Shown in pieces: positions 51,590 through 62,900 of a DNA stretch of 64,000 bases. The notes below the pieces were generated by a model. That model ran no database searches. It was given only the letters and a program-made list of their open reading frames with translations, and was not told the DNA's origin. The position numbers were made by a program, and so were the translations under genes. Source of the DNA: Hydractinia symbiolongicarpus (Eukaryota; Cnidaria; Hydrozoa; Anthoathecata; Hydractiniidae); contig NC_079881.1 of NCBI RefSeq assembly GCF_029227915.1, positions 13,617,501-13,681,500 on the forward strand, written 5' to 3'. The first letter of the stretch is position 1. Each line of letters starts with the position of its first letter.

Positions 51590-54113
51590 TAAGGAGTCTA
51601 CACGTAAATCACGTTATTCCACGAGCCCAGACAAGTGGCCGTCGGTTAATTCCTTTCAATCTCAATGAAATACCATGTATTAAGTCGTTTTCTTGAGCAA
51701 CAGGCTCCAAGAACGCTTCTAAAACATGCACAGGCCGTTAAAATGTGCAATATAGCTATTTACGGCCTAATAAGGAGTCTACACGTAAAGCACGTTATTC
51801 CACGAGCCCAGACAAGTGGCCATCGGTCAATTCCTTTCAATCTCAATGAAATACGATGTATTAGGTTGTTTTCTTGAGCGCCAGGCTCTGAGATCCTTCC
51901 TAACTACGTGGACAGACCTTTAAAGTGCGTAATATGGCCTCTTATGGCCTAATAAAGAGACTACACTTAAGTCAGGGAGTTCTACTAGCACAGACAGGAA
52001 GCGGTCGGCCTAGTCCTTTCAATCTCAATGGATTACGATGTGTTATGCCGTGTTTCTGAGTGCCAGACTCTAAGAACGCTGCTAACTGCATGCACAGACC
52101 TTTAGAGCCTGTAATATGGCCTTTTACAGCCTAATTTGGAGTCTACACGTAACTCACGTGATTCCACGAGCACGGACAAGTTGCCATCGGTCTAATCCTT
52201 TTAATCTCAATGGACAACGATGTGTTTAGTCATGTTCCTGAGTGCCAGACTCTAAGAACGCTGGTAACTACGTGCACAGGCCTTTAGAGCCTGTAATATG
52301 GCCTTTTACGGCCTAATTTGGAGTCTACACGTAAATCACGTGATTCCACGAGCCCAGACAAGTGGCCATTAGTCTATTCCTTTCAATCTCAATGGACTAC
52401 GATACATTAATTCGTTTTCCTGTGCGCCAGGATCTGAGAACGCTGCTAACTTTCTGCATAAGCCTTTAAAGCCTGCATTACGGACTTTACGGCGTAATAT
52501 GGAGTCTACACGTAAATCACGAGCCCAGACAAGTGGCCATCAGTCTATTCTTCTCAATTCCAATGGATTACCAAACATTAAGTCGTTTTCTTGAGCGCCA
52601 GGCTCTATCAACGCTGCCAACTACATACACAGTCCTTTAAATCGCGTAATAGGGCCTTTTACGGCCTAATAAGGAGACTACACGTGAACGACGTGCTTCA
52701 ACAAGGACAGAAAAGTTGCCATCGGTCCATTCCTTTCAATCTCAATGGACTACGAAGCATTAAGTTGTTTTTCAGAGCAGCAGGCTCTAAGAACGGTGTT
52801 AACTACGTACACAGTCCTTTAAAGCACGTAATAGCGACATTTACCGCCTAATTTGAAGTCTACACGTAAATCACGTTATTCCACGAGCCCAGACAAGTGG
52901 CCGTCGGTTAATTCCTTTCAATCTCAATGAAATACCATGTATTAAGTCGTTTTCTTGAGCAACAGGCTCCAAGAACGCTTCTAAAACATGCACAGGCCGT
53001 TAAAATGTGCAATATAGCTATTTACAGCCTAATAAGGAGTCTACACGTAAAGCACGTTATTCCACGAGCCCAGACAAGTGGCCATCGGTCAATTCCTTTC
53101 AATCTCAATGAAATACGATGTATTAGGTTGTTTTCTTGAGCGCCAGGCTCTGAGATCGTTCCTAACTACGTGGACAGACCTTTAAAGTGCGTAATATGGC
53201 CTCTTATGGCCTAATAAAGAGACTACACTTAAGTCAGGGAGTTCTACTAGCACAGACAGGAAGCGGTCGGCCTAGTCCTTTCAATCTCAATGGATTACGA
53301 TGTGTTATGCCGTGTTTCTGAGTGCCAGACTCTAAGAACGCTGCTAACTGCATGCACAGACCTTTAGAGCCTGTAATATGGCCTTTTACAGCCTAATTTG
53401 GAGTCTACACGTAACTCACGTGATTTCACGAGCACGGACAAGTTGCCATCGGTCTAATCCTTTTAATCTCAATGGACAATGATGTGTTTAGTCATGTTCC
53501 TGAGTGCCAGACTCTAAGAACGCTGGTAACTACGTGCACAGACCTTTAGAGCCTGTAATATGGCCTTTTACGGCCTAATTAGGAGTCTACACGTAAATCA
53601 CGTGATTCCACGAGCCCAGACAAGTGGCCATTAGTCTATTCCTTTCAATCTCAATGGACTACGATACATTAATTCGTTTTCCTGTGCGCCAGGATCTGAG
53701 AACGCTGCTAACTTCCTGCATAAGCCTTTAAAGCCTGCATTACGGACTTTACGGCGTAATATGGAGTCTACACGTAAATCACGAGCCCAGACAAGTGGCC
53801 ATCAGTCTATTCTTTTCAATTCCAATGGATTACCAAACATTAAGTCGTTTTCTTGAGCGCCAGGCTCTATCAACGCTGCCAACTACATACACAGTCCTTT
53901 AAATCGCGTAATAGGGCCTTTACGGCCTAATAAGGAGACTACACGTGAACGACGTGCTTCAACAAGTACAGAAAAGTTGCCATCGGTCCATTCCTTTCAA
54001 TCTCAATGGACTACGAAGCATTAAGTTGTTTTTCAGAGCAGCAGGCTCTAAGAACGGTGTTAACTACGTACACAGTCCTTTAAAGCACGTAATAGCGACA
54101 TTTACCGCCTAAT
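51590..54113 (+). repeat. Direct tandem pair of a second 7-monomer unit (1,262 bp)
   Basis: 51,590-52,851 and 52,852-54,113 match at an offset of 1,262 bp. The unit is 10 bp shorter than the neighbouring 1,272-bp unit, in agreement with a 10-bp deletion (gtgattccac) between cac repeats at 52,520 and 53,782 that removes an E-box in both copies. Shared rarities include gtcggttaattcc, gatgtgttatgccgtgtt and gaacgacgtgcttcaac. A looser third partial relative follows at about 54,300-54,640. Confidence 0.85.
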
Positions 54114-56109
54114 TTGAAGTCTACACGTAAATCACGTGATTCCACGAGGCCAGACAAGTGACCATTGGTCTATTCCTTTTAATCTCATTGGTCTATGATG
54201 TATGAAGTCGTTTTCTTGAGCGCCAGGCTCTAAGAACGCTTCTAACAACGTGCACAGGCTTTTAAAGTGTGCAATATAGCCATTTACGGCCTAATAAGGA
54301 GGCTACACGTAAATCACGTTATTCCACGAGCCCAGACAAGTGGCCATCGGTCAATTCCTTTCAATCTCAATGAAATACGATGTATTAAGTTGTTTTCTTG
54401 AGCACCAGGCTCTGAGATCCTTCCTAACTACGTGGACAGACCTTTAAAGTGCGTAATACGGCCTCCTATGGCCTAATAAAGAGACTACACTTAAGTCAGG
54501 GAGTTCTTCGAGCACAGACAGGAAGCTGTCGGCCTAGTCCTTTCAATCTCAATGGATTACGATGTGTTATGCCGTGTTCCTGAGTGCCAGACTCTAAGAA
54601 CGCTGCTAACTGCATGCACAGACCTTTAGAGCCTGTAATTTTGTTTTTTACGGCCTAATTTGGAGTCTACACGTAAATCATGTGATTCCACGAGCCCACA
54701 CAAGTTGCCATCGGTCTATTCCTTTCAATCTCAATGCACTCCGATGTCTTAAGTCGTTTTCTTGAGCGCCAGGCTCTATCAACGCTGCCAACTACGTACA
54801 CAGTCCTTTAAATCGCCTAATAGGGCCTTTTAAGGCCTAATAAGGAGACTACACGTGAACCACGTGTTTCAACAACGACAGAAAGGTTGCCATCGTTCTA
54901 CTCCTTTTAATCTCAATGGAATACGATGTCTTAAGTTGTTTTTTTGAGCGCCAAGCTCTAAAAACGCTGCTAACGACGTGCACAGGCCTTTAAAGTGTGT
55001 AATATGTCCATTTACGGCTTAATAAGGACTCAACACGTAAATCACGTGATTCCACAAGCCCAGACAAGTGGCCACCAGTCTATTCCTTTCAATCTCAATG
55101 GACTACGATGTATTTAGTCGCTTTCTTAAGCGCCAAGCTCTGAGAACGTTCCTAACTGCGTGGACAGGCCTTTATAGTGTGTATTATCGCCTTTTACGAC
55201 CTAATAAGGAGACTACACGTAAGTCACGTGGCTGCACAAGCCAAGACAAATGCCATAGGCCTATTACTTTCAATCTCAATGGAGTACCAAGCATTAAGTC
55301 GTTTTCCTGTGCGCCTGGCTCTACGAACGTTGCTAACTCCCTGTATAGGCATTTAAGGCCTGCATTACGGGCTTTCACGGCGTAATATGGAGTCTACAGG
55401 TAAATTACGTGATCCACGAGACCAAACAAGTGGCCATCGGTCAATTCATTTCTATCTCAATGGACTACGATGTATTAAGTTGCTTTCTTGAGCGCCAGGC
55501 TCTGAGAACGTTCCTAACTACGTGGACACACCTTTAAAGCGTGTAATATGGCCTTTTACGGCCTAATAGGAGTCTACACGTAAATCACGTTATCCCACGA
55601 GCCCTGACAAGTTCCATTCGCGTGTTCCTTTTAACCTCAATGTTCTACGATGTATGAAGTCGTTTTCTTGAGCGGCAGGCTCTAAGAACGCTGCTAACTG
55701 CGTACACAGTCATTTAAAGCGTATAATACGGCCTTTTACGGCATAATAAGGAGGCTACATGTGAACCACGTGTTTCCACGATCACAGACAGCAGTCCGTC
55801 GGCCTAGTCTTTTCAATCTCAAAGGACTACAATGTATTTAGTCGCTTTCTTAAGCTGCAAGCTCTAAGAACATTCCTAACTACATGGACAGACCTTTAAA
55901 GTGTGTATTATCGCTTTTAACGGCCTAATATGGAGACTACACGTGAACCACGTGTTTATACAAAGACAGAGAAGTTGTCATCAGTCTATTCCTTTCAATC
56001 TCAACAGACTACGATGTATTAAGTTCTTCTCTTAAGCACCAGGCTCTGAGAACATTCCTAACTACGTGCACAGGTCTTTAAAGCCTGCATTCTGGCCCTT
56101 TGCCGCCTA

Positions 56110-57247
56110 ATTTGAAGTCTACACGTAAATCATGTGATTCCACGAGCCAGGACAAGTTGCCACCGGTTTACTCCTTTCAATCTCAATGGATCACGATATA
56201 TTAAGTCGTTTTCCTGTGTGCCAGGCTCAAAGAACGCTGCTAATTTCGTGCACAGGTCTTTAAACCCTGTAATATAGATTCTTATGGCCTAATAAGGAGA
56301 CTACACATAAGTCAGGGAGTTCCACGAGCACAGACAGCAGTCTGTCGCCCTAGTTCTTTTAATCTCAATGGAGTACCAAGCATTAAGTCCTTTTTCTGTG
56401 CGCCAGGATCTGCAAACGCTGCTAACTACGTGCACAGGCCTTTAAAGCCTGTAATATGGCCTCTTATGGTCTAATAAGAAGACTACACTTAAGTCAGGGA
56501 GTTCCACGAGCACATACAGCAGTCCGTCGGCCTAGTCCTTTCAATCTCAATTGACTACGATGTGTTAAGTCGTGTTTTTGAGTTCCAGGTTCTATGAACG
56601 CCGCTAACTACGTACACAGTCCTTTAAAACCCATAATAGGGCCTTTTACGGCCTAATAAGGAGACAACACGTGAACCACGTGTTTCCACAAGGACAGAGA
56701 AGTTGCCATTGGTTTATTTCTTTCAATCTCAACAGACTACGATGTATTAAGTTGATTTCTTGAGCGCCAGGCTCTGAGAACGTTCCTAACTACGTGCACA
56801 GGCCTTTAAAGCTTGTAATATAGCTTTTTATGGCCTAATAAGGAGACTACACTTAATTCAGGGAGTTTCACGAGCCCAGACAAGTGGCCATCAGTCTATT
56901 CCTTTTAATCTGCATGGAATACAATGTAATAAGTCGCTTTCTTAAGCGCCAAGCTCTAAGAACATTTCTAACAACGTGGACACGCCTTTAAAGTGTGTAT
57001 TATCGCTTTTTACGGCCTAATAAGGAGACTACACGTGAACCACGTGTTTATACAAAGACAGAGAAGTTGGCATCAGTCTTTTCCTTTCAATCTTAACAGA
57101 CTACGATGTATTAAGTCCTTCCCTTAAGCACCAGGCTCTAAGAATGTTTCTAACTACGTGCACAGGACTTTAAAGACTGTAATATGGCCTTTTACGGCCT
57201 AGTTTGGAGTCTACACGTAAATCACGTGATTCCACGAGCCCAATCAA
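56110..57247 (+). repeat. ~1.14-kb block repeated at 60,310-61,446
   Basis: The two blocks match at an offset of about 4,200 bp. Shared rarities include cggtttactcctttcaatc, caatctcaattgactacg, tacaaagacagagaagttgg and aagtccttcccttaagcacc. The MITE lies between them. Without the MITE and its duplicated TTAA (745 bp), the offset is about 3,455 bp, or 19 monomers, so the duplication is in register and independent of the insertion. Confidence 0.75.
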
Positions 57248-57520
57248 GTTGCCATCGGTCTATTCCTTTCAATCTCAATGCAATCCGATGTCTTAAGTCG
57301 TTATCTTGAGCGCCGGGCTCAAAAAAATATGCTAACTATGTGGACAGGCCTTTATAGTGTGTATTATCGGCTTTTACGGCCTAATAAGTAGACTACATGT
57401 AAGTCACGTGGCTGCACAAGCCAAGACAAGTGGCATAAGCCTATTACTTTCAATGTCAATAGAGGACCAAGCATTAAGTCGTTTTCCTGTGCGCCAGGCT
57501 CTGAGAACGCTGCTAACTAC

Positions 57521-58435
57521 GTGCACGGGTCTTTAAAACCTGCAATATGGCCTTTTACGGCCTAATATGGAGTTTACACGTAAATCACGTGATTCCACGA
57601 TCCCAGACAAGTGGCCATCGGTCTATTCTCCTCAATCTCAATGGACTACGATGTATTTAGTCGTTTTCTTGTGCACCAGGCTCTAAGAACGCTGCTAACT
57701 ACGTGCACAGGTCTTTAAAGCCCGTATTATGGCCTTTTACGACCTAATTTAGAGTCTACACGTAAATCACGTGATTCCACGAGCCCAGACAAGTTGGCAT
57801 TGGTCTATTCCTTTCAATCTCAGTGATCTACGAAGTATTAAGTCGTTTTCCTGTGCGCCAAGCTCTGAGAACGCTGCTAACTACGCGCACGGGTCTTTAA
57901 AACCTGCAATATGGCCTTTTACGGCCTAATATGGAGTCTACACGTAAATCACGTGATTCCACGATCCCAGACAAGTGGCCATCGGTCTATTCTCCTCAAT
58001 CTGAATGGACTACGTTGTATTTAGTCGTTTTCTTGAGCACCAGGGTCTGAGAACGCTGCTAACTACGTGCACAGGTCTTTAAAGTGTGTAATACGGCCTT
58101 TTACGGCCTAATTTTGAGCCTACACGCAAATCACGTGATTCCACGAACCCAGACAAGTTGACATCGGTCTATTCCTTTCAATCTCAATGGTCTACGAAGT
58201 ATTAATTCGTTTTCCTGTGCGCCAGGCTCTGAGAACGCTGCTAACTACGTGCACGGGTCTTTAAAACCTGCATTATGGCTTTTACGGCCTAATATGGAGT
58301 CTACACGTAAATCACGTGATTCCACGATCCCAGACAAGTGGCCATCGGTCTATTCTCCTCAATCTGAATGGACTACGATGTATTTAGTCGTTTTCTTGAG
58401 CACCAGGCTCTGAGAACGCTGCTAACTACGTGCAC
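57521..58435 (+). repeat. Dimer HOR (364 bp), about 2.5 copies
   Basis: The marker cgggtctttaaaacctgc recurs at 57,527, 57,891 and 58,255, exactly 364 bp apart, alternating with a monomer carrying ctacgaagtatta. Each unit is thus two monomers, one with ttccacgatcccagac and tattctcctcaatct and one without. A related dimer half is found again near 61,908-62,080. It is the smallest HOR in the window. Confidence 0.8.
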
Positions 58436-58730
58436 AGGCCTTTAAAGTGTGTAATACGGCCATTTTCCTGCATAATAAGACGATTACACGTATGTCTCGT
58501 GGTTCCACGAGCCCAGACAAGTGGTCATCGGTCTATCAATTTCAATCTCAATGGACTACCAAGCATTAAGTCGTTTTCCTGTGCGCCTGGGACTAAGAAC
58601 GCTGCTAACTTTGTGCATAGGCTTTCAAAGCCTGCATTACGGCTTTTCACGGCGTAATATGGAGTCTACACGTAAATCACGTGGTCCACGAGCCCAGACA
58701 AGTGGCCATCGGTCTATTTCTTTCAATCTC
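58388..58730 (+). repeat. Segment present three times around the MITE
   Basis: The run containing cggccattttcctgcataat, cacgtatgtctcgtgg and gcctgggactaagaacgc occurs here, at 59,915-60,205 and at 62,043-62,385. The copy at 59,915 is the one entered by the MITE, at its left edge. The offset between the first two copies is 1,473 bp, which becomes 728 bp (four monomers) once the 741-bp element and one TTAA are removed. Confidence 0.8.
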
Positions 58731-59169
58731 AATGGACTACGATGTATTTAGTCGTTTTCTTGAGCACCAGGCTCTGAGAACGCTGCTAACTACGTGCACA
58801 GGTCTTTAAAGTGTGTAATATGGCCTTTTACGGCCTAATTTTGAGCCTACACGTAAATCACGTGATTCCACGAACCCACACAAGTTGACATCGGTCTATT
58901 TCTTTCAATTTCAATGGACTACGATGTATTAAGTCGCTTTCTTGAGCGTCAGGCTCTGAGAACTTTCGTAACTACGTGGATGGTTTTTTAAAGCGTTTAA
59001 TACGGCCTCTTGCGGCCTAATAAGGAGTCTCCGCGTGAAAAACGTTTTTCCACGAGCACAGACAAGTTGCCATCGGTCTATTCCTTTCATTCTCAATGGA
59101 CTACGATATAATAAGTCGTTTTCCTGTCCACCAGGCTCTGAGAACGCTGCTAACTACGTGCACAGGCCT

Positions 59170-59173
59170 TTAA
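59170..59173. repeat. Left TTAA target-site duplication
   Basis: The monomer reads caggcctttaa up to the first base of the element. The matching TTAA at 59,915-59,918 continues into agtgtgtaatacgg. Removing the element and one TTAA restores cctttaaagtgtgtaatacgg, exactly the uninterrupted sequence at 58,439 and 62,094. Confidence 0.95.
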
Positions 59174-59190
59174 CCCTATTCGGTCCGGGG
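59174..59190 (+). repeat. Left terminal inverted repeat of the MITE
   Basis: This is 17 bp, ccctattcggtccgggg, matching without mismatch the reverse complement of 59,898-59,914. On the left the G run extends to 59,196 and leads straight into the subterminal palindrome. On the right about 28 bp separate the two, so the ends are asymmetric beyond the repeat. Confidence 0.95.
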
Positions 59191-59212
59191 GGGGGGCGGA
59201 TTCCGCCCCCCC
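59190..59212. repeat. Left subterminal G/C palindrome of the MITE
   Basis: This is a perfect 23-bp inverted repeat with a single central base at 59,201 and 11-bp arms rich in G and C. A related 19-bp palindrome (gggggcgga, a, tccgccccc) lies at 59,852-59,870 near the other end. Such paired subterminal elements may be transposase-binding or hairpin-forming sites; that role is inferred. Confidence 0.85.
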
Positions 59213-59897
59213 TGACGGTTTTTTTAATAACTCCTGATTGCTTTGTTATATGGCTATGATACTTACTGAATTTCAACATTTATCTATTAGACACCTGCAT
59301 GCTAATTTTTTAGGTCCCATACCTATCAGAGGCTTTGATATTGGCCATTACTCGAAACTACCCCTAAAAATCTCTATGAAATCCTTATAATGGGGAAAAT
59401 ATAATAACTCCTGTTAGGATTATCCTTAGAACTTGAAACCTGCAACACAACTTTGTTTCATCAAGAAGAATCATTTGGAGTAATTTGAACACGTGACTAA
59501 TCCGATTTCCCGATTTTGTCGGATTTTACCCGAAAATCGGAAAAAAACGGATTTTCGGGCAATTTTTGGCAATTTTTCATCCGATCCATGTAAAAACCGG
59601 AAGATATGTAAATAACTTTTATTTAGCTTTCAGAAATTTCAAACAGAATGTAAAAATTCGCTCTAGAACAAAAGTTATTATATTTTAAGCAGATAGTGGC
59701 ATTTTTAACAATTTTCGAGCTTTTGATGACGTCACAGAAAATGTGCTGACGCAAGCAAATTTTTTTTGGCGCCATTTTGTTCCTTTTATGACGTACTATA
59801 AGTGTGCCAAGTTTGATTCAATTTGAACAACCCTATGAAAAGTTATTGAGGGGGGGCGGAATCCGCCCCCTCCCCCGGTCATAGTATGTTCGAAAAA

Positions 59898-59914
59898 CCC
59901 CGGACCGAATAGGG
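59898..59914 (-). repeat. Right terminal inverted repeat of the MITE
   Basis: ccccggaccgaataggg is the exact reverse complement of the left terminus. It is preceded by cgaaaaa and, further in, by the C-rich edge of the right subterminal palindrome. The element ends at 59,914, immediately before TTAA. Confidence 0.95.
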
Positions 59915-59918
59915 TTAA
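59915..59918. repeat. Right TTAA target-site duplication
   Basis: This is the second TTAA, directly after the right terminus. It is followed by agtgtgtaatacggcc, which is ordinary satellite sequence. Confidence 0.95.
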
Positions 59919-62900
59919 AGTGTGTAATACGGCCATTTTCCTGCATAATAAGAAAATTACACGTATGTCTCGTGGTTCCACTAGCCCAGACAAGTGGTCA
60001 TCGGTCTATCAATTTCAATCTCAATGGACTACCAAGCATTAAGTCGTTTTCCTGTGCGCCTGGGACTAAGAACGCTGCTAACTTTGTGCATAGGCCTTCA
60101 AAGCCTGCATTACGGCCTTTCACGGCGTAATATGGAGTCTACACGTAAATCACGTGGTCCACGAGCCCAGACAAGTGGCCATCGGTCTATTCCTTTCAAT
60201 CTCAATGAAATACAATGTGTGAAGTTGTGTTCCTGTGCGCCAGGCTCTAAGAACGCTGCTAACTTCGTGCACAGGCCTTTAAAGCGTGTAATATTGCCTT
60301 TTACGGCCTAATTTGAAGTCACACGTAAATCACGTGATTCCACGAGCAAGGACAAGTTGCCATCGGTTTACTCCTTTCAATCTCAATGGACCACGATATA
60401 TTAAGTCGTTTTCCTGTGTGCCAGGCTCAAAGAACGCTGCTAATTTCGTGCACAGGTCTTTAAACCCTGTAATATAGCTTCTTATGGCCTAATAAGGAGA
60501 CTACACATAAGTCAGGAAGTTCCACGAGCACAGACAGCAGTCTGTCGGCCTAGTCCTTTCAATCTCAATGGAGTACCAAGCATTAAGTCCTTTTTTGTGC
60601 GCCAGGATCTGCGAACGCTGCTAACTACGTGCACAGGCCTTTAAAGCCTGTAATATGGCCTCTTATGGTCTAATAAGAAGACTACACTTAAGTCAGGGAG
60701 TTCCACGAGTACATACAGCAGTCCGTCGGCCTAGTCCTTTCAATCTCAATTGACTACGATGTGTTATGTCGTGTTTTTGAGTTCCAGGCTCTATGAACGC
60801 CGCTAACTACGTACACAGTTCTTTAAAACCCATAATAGGGCCTTTTACGGCCTAACAAGGAGACAACACGTAAACCACGTGTTTCCACATGGACAGAGAA
60901 GTTGCCATTGGTTTATTTCTTTCAATCTCAACAGACTACGATGTATTAAGTTGATTTCTTGAGCGCCAGGCTCTGAGAACGTTCCTAACTACGTGTACAG
61001 GCCTTTAAAGCTTGTAATATAGCTTCTTATGGCCTAATAAGGAGACTACACATAATTCAGGGTGTTCCACGAGCCCAAACAAGTGGCCATCAGTCTATTC
61101 CTTCTAATCTGTATGGACTACAATGTATTAAGTCGCTTTCTTAAGCGCCAAGCTTTAAGAACATTCCTAACAACGTGGACAGGCCTTTAAGGTGTGTATT
61201 ATCGCTTTTTACGGCCTAATAAGGAGACTACACGTGAACCACGTGTTTATACAAAGACAGAGAAGTTGGCATCAGTCTTTTCCTTTCAATCTTAACAGAC
61301 TACGATGTATTAAGTCCTTCCCTTAAGCACCAGGCTCTAAAAACGTTTCTAACTACGTGCACAGGACTTTAAAGCCTGTAATATGGCCTTTTACGGCCTA
61401 GTTTGGAGTCTACACGTAAATCACGTGATTCCACGAGCCCAAACAAGTTGTCATCGGTCTATTCCTTTTAATCTAAATGGTCTACAATGTATTAAATTGT
61501 TTTCTTGAGCGCCAGGCTCTATGAACGCTGCTAACTGCGTACACAGTCCTTCAAAACGCGCAATAGCGCCTTTTACGGCCAAAATTGGAGTCTTCGCGTA
61601 AATCACGTGATTCCACGAGTCCAGACAAGTTGTGATCGGTATATTCCGTTCAATCTCAATCAACTACCAACCATTAAGTCGTTTTCTTGTGCACCAGGCT
61701 CTAAGAACACTGCTAACTTTGCGCACAGCCCTTTAAAGTCCGTATTATGGCCTTTTACGGCCTAATTTAGAGTCTACACGTAAATCACGTGATTCCACGA
61801 GGCCAGACAAGTTGTCATTGGTCTATTCCTTTCAATCTCAATGGTCTACGAAGTATTAATTCGTTTTCCTGTGCGCCAGGCTCTGAGAACGCTGCTAACT
61901 ACGTGCACGGGTCTTTAAAACCTGCATTATGGCCTTTTACGGCCTAATATGGAGTCTACACGTAAATCACGTGATTCCACGATCCCAGACAAGTGGCCAT
62001 CGGTCTATTCTCCTCAATCTGAATGGACTACGATGTACTTAGTCGTTTTCTTGAGCACCAGGCTCTGAGAACGCTGCTAACTACGTGCACAGGCCTTTAA
62101 AGTGTGTAATACGGCCATTTTCCTGCATAATAAGAAGATTACACGTATGTCTCGTGGTTCCACGAGCCCAGACAAGTGGTCATCGGTCTATCAATTTCAA
62201 TCTCAATGGACTACCAAGCATTAAGTCGTTTTCCTGTGCGCCTGGGACTGATAACGCTGCTAACTTTGTGCATAGGCTTTTAAAGCCTGCATTACGGCTT
62301 TTCACGGCGTAATATGGAGTCTACACGTAAATCACGTGGTCCACGAGCCCAGACAAGTGGCCATCGGTCTATTTCTTTCAATCTCAATGAACTACGATGT
62401 CCTAAGTCGTTTTCTTGAGCACCAGGCTCTGAGAACACTGCTAACTTCGTGGACAGAGCTTTAAAGTTTGTAATTGGGATTTTAACGGCCTAGTAAGGAT
62501 TCTCCACGTAAACCACGTAATTCCACGAACCCAACCAATTGCCATCAGTCTGTTCCTTTTAATCTCAATGGACTACTATGTATTAAGACGCTTTCTTGAG
62601 CGCCATGTTCTGAGAACCTTCCTAACTACGTGGACAGACCTTTAAAGCGTGTCATACGGCCTCTTATGGCCTAAAAAGGAGACTACACTTAAGTCAGGGA
62701 GCTCCACGAGCACAGACAGGAAGCCGTCGGTCTAGTCCTTTCAATCTGAATGGACTACGATGTATTAAGTCGCTTTCTTAAGCGCCAGGCCCTGAGAACG
62801 TTCCTAACTACGTGGACAGACCTTTAAAGTGTGTATTATCGCCTTTTACGTCCTAATATGAGGTTTACACTTAAATCACGTTATTCCACGATCCCAGACA

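Larger units (their letters stand above)
54114..59169 (+). repeat. Heterogeneous satellite stretch before the MITE
   Basis: Monomers remain head to tail, but adjacent copies are mostly of different classes and only short duplications are seen. E-box-less monomers lie near 54,495, 56,310, 56,495 and 56,860. Other monomers carry the cacgtgaaccacgtgttt variant of the paired box (for example 54,855, 55,938, 56,668 and 57,035). I see no gene and no other inserted element here. Confidence 0.9.
59174..59914. mobile_element. 741-bp non-autonomous piggyBac-like MITE
   Basis: The element is bounded by perfect 17-bp terminal inverted repeats: ccctattcggtccgggg at 59,174-59,190 and its reverse complement at 59,898-59,914. 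It is flanked by TTAA duplications. A TTAA target and termini beginning CCC are hallmarks of the piggyBac superfamily. The interior is AT-rich, unrelated to the satellite and has no credible open frame, so the element would depend on a transposase supplied elsewhere. Just inside both ends is a G-run/C-run palindrome (59,190-59,212 and 59,852-59,870). A stem-loop with 10-bp arms (59,529-59,538 and 59,550-59,559) and a CRE-like tgacgtca (59,727-59,734) lie in the interior. The intact ends suggest a fairly young insertion. Family membership is inferred from the termini only. Confidence 0.93.

Noticed and set aside
59035-59259. Open frame crossing the left end of the MITE
   Set aside because: It begins in satellite and ends inside the element; it is a chance fusion created by the insertion.
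59174-59914. Other transposon superfamilies (Tc1/mariner, hAT, LTR remnant)
   Set aside because: The duplication is TTAA rather than TA or 8 bp, and the ends are inverted rather than direct repeats. This fits piggyBac-type best.
59796-59993. Minus-strand open frame crossing the right end of the MITE
   Set aside because: It joins satellite, the terminal repeat and the G/C palindrome. It has no transposase-like features.
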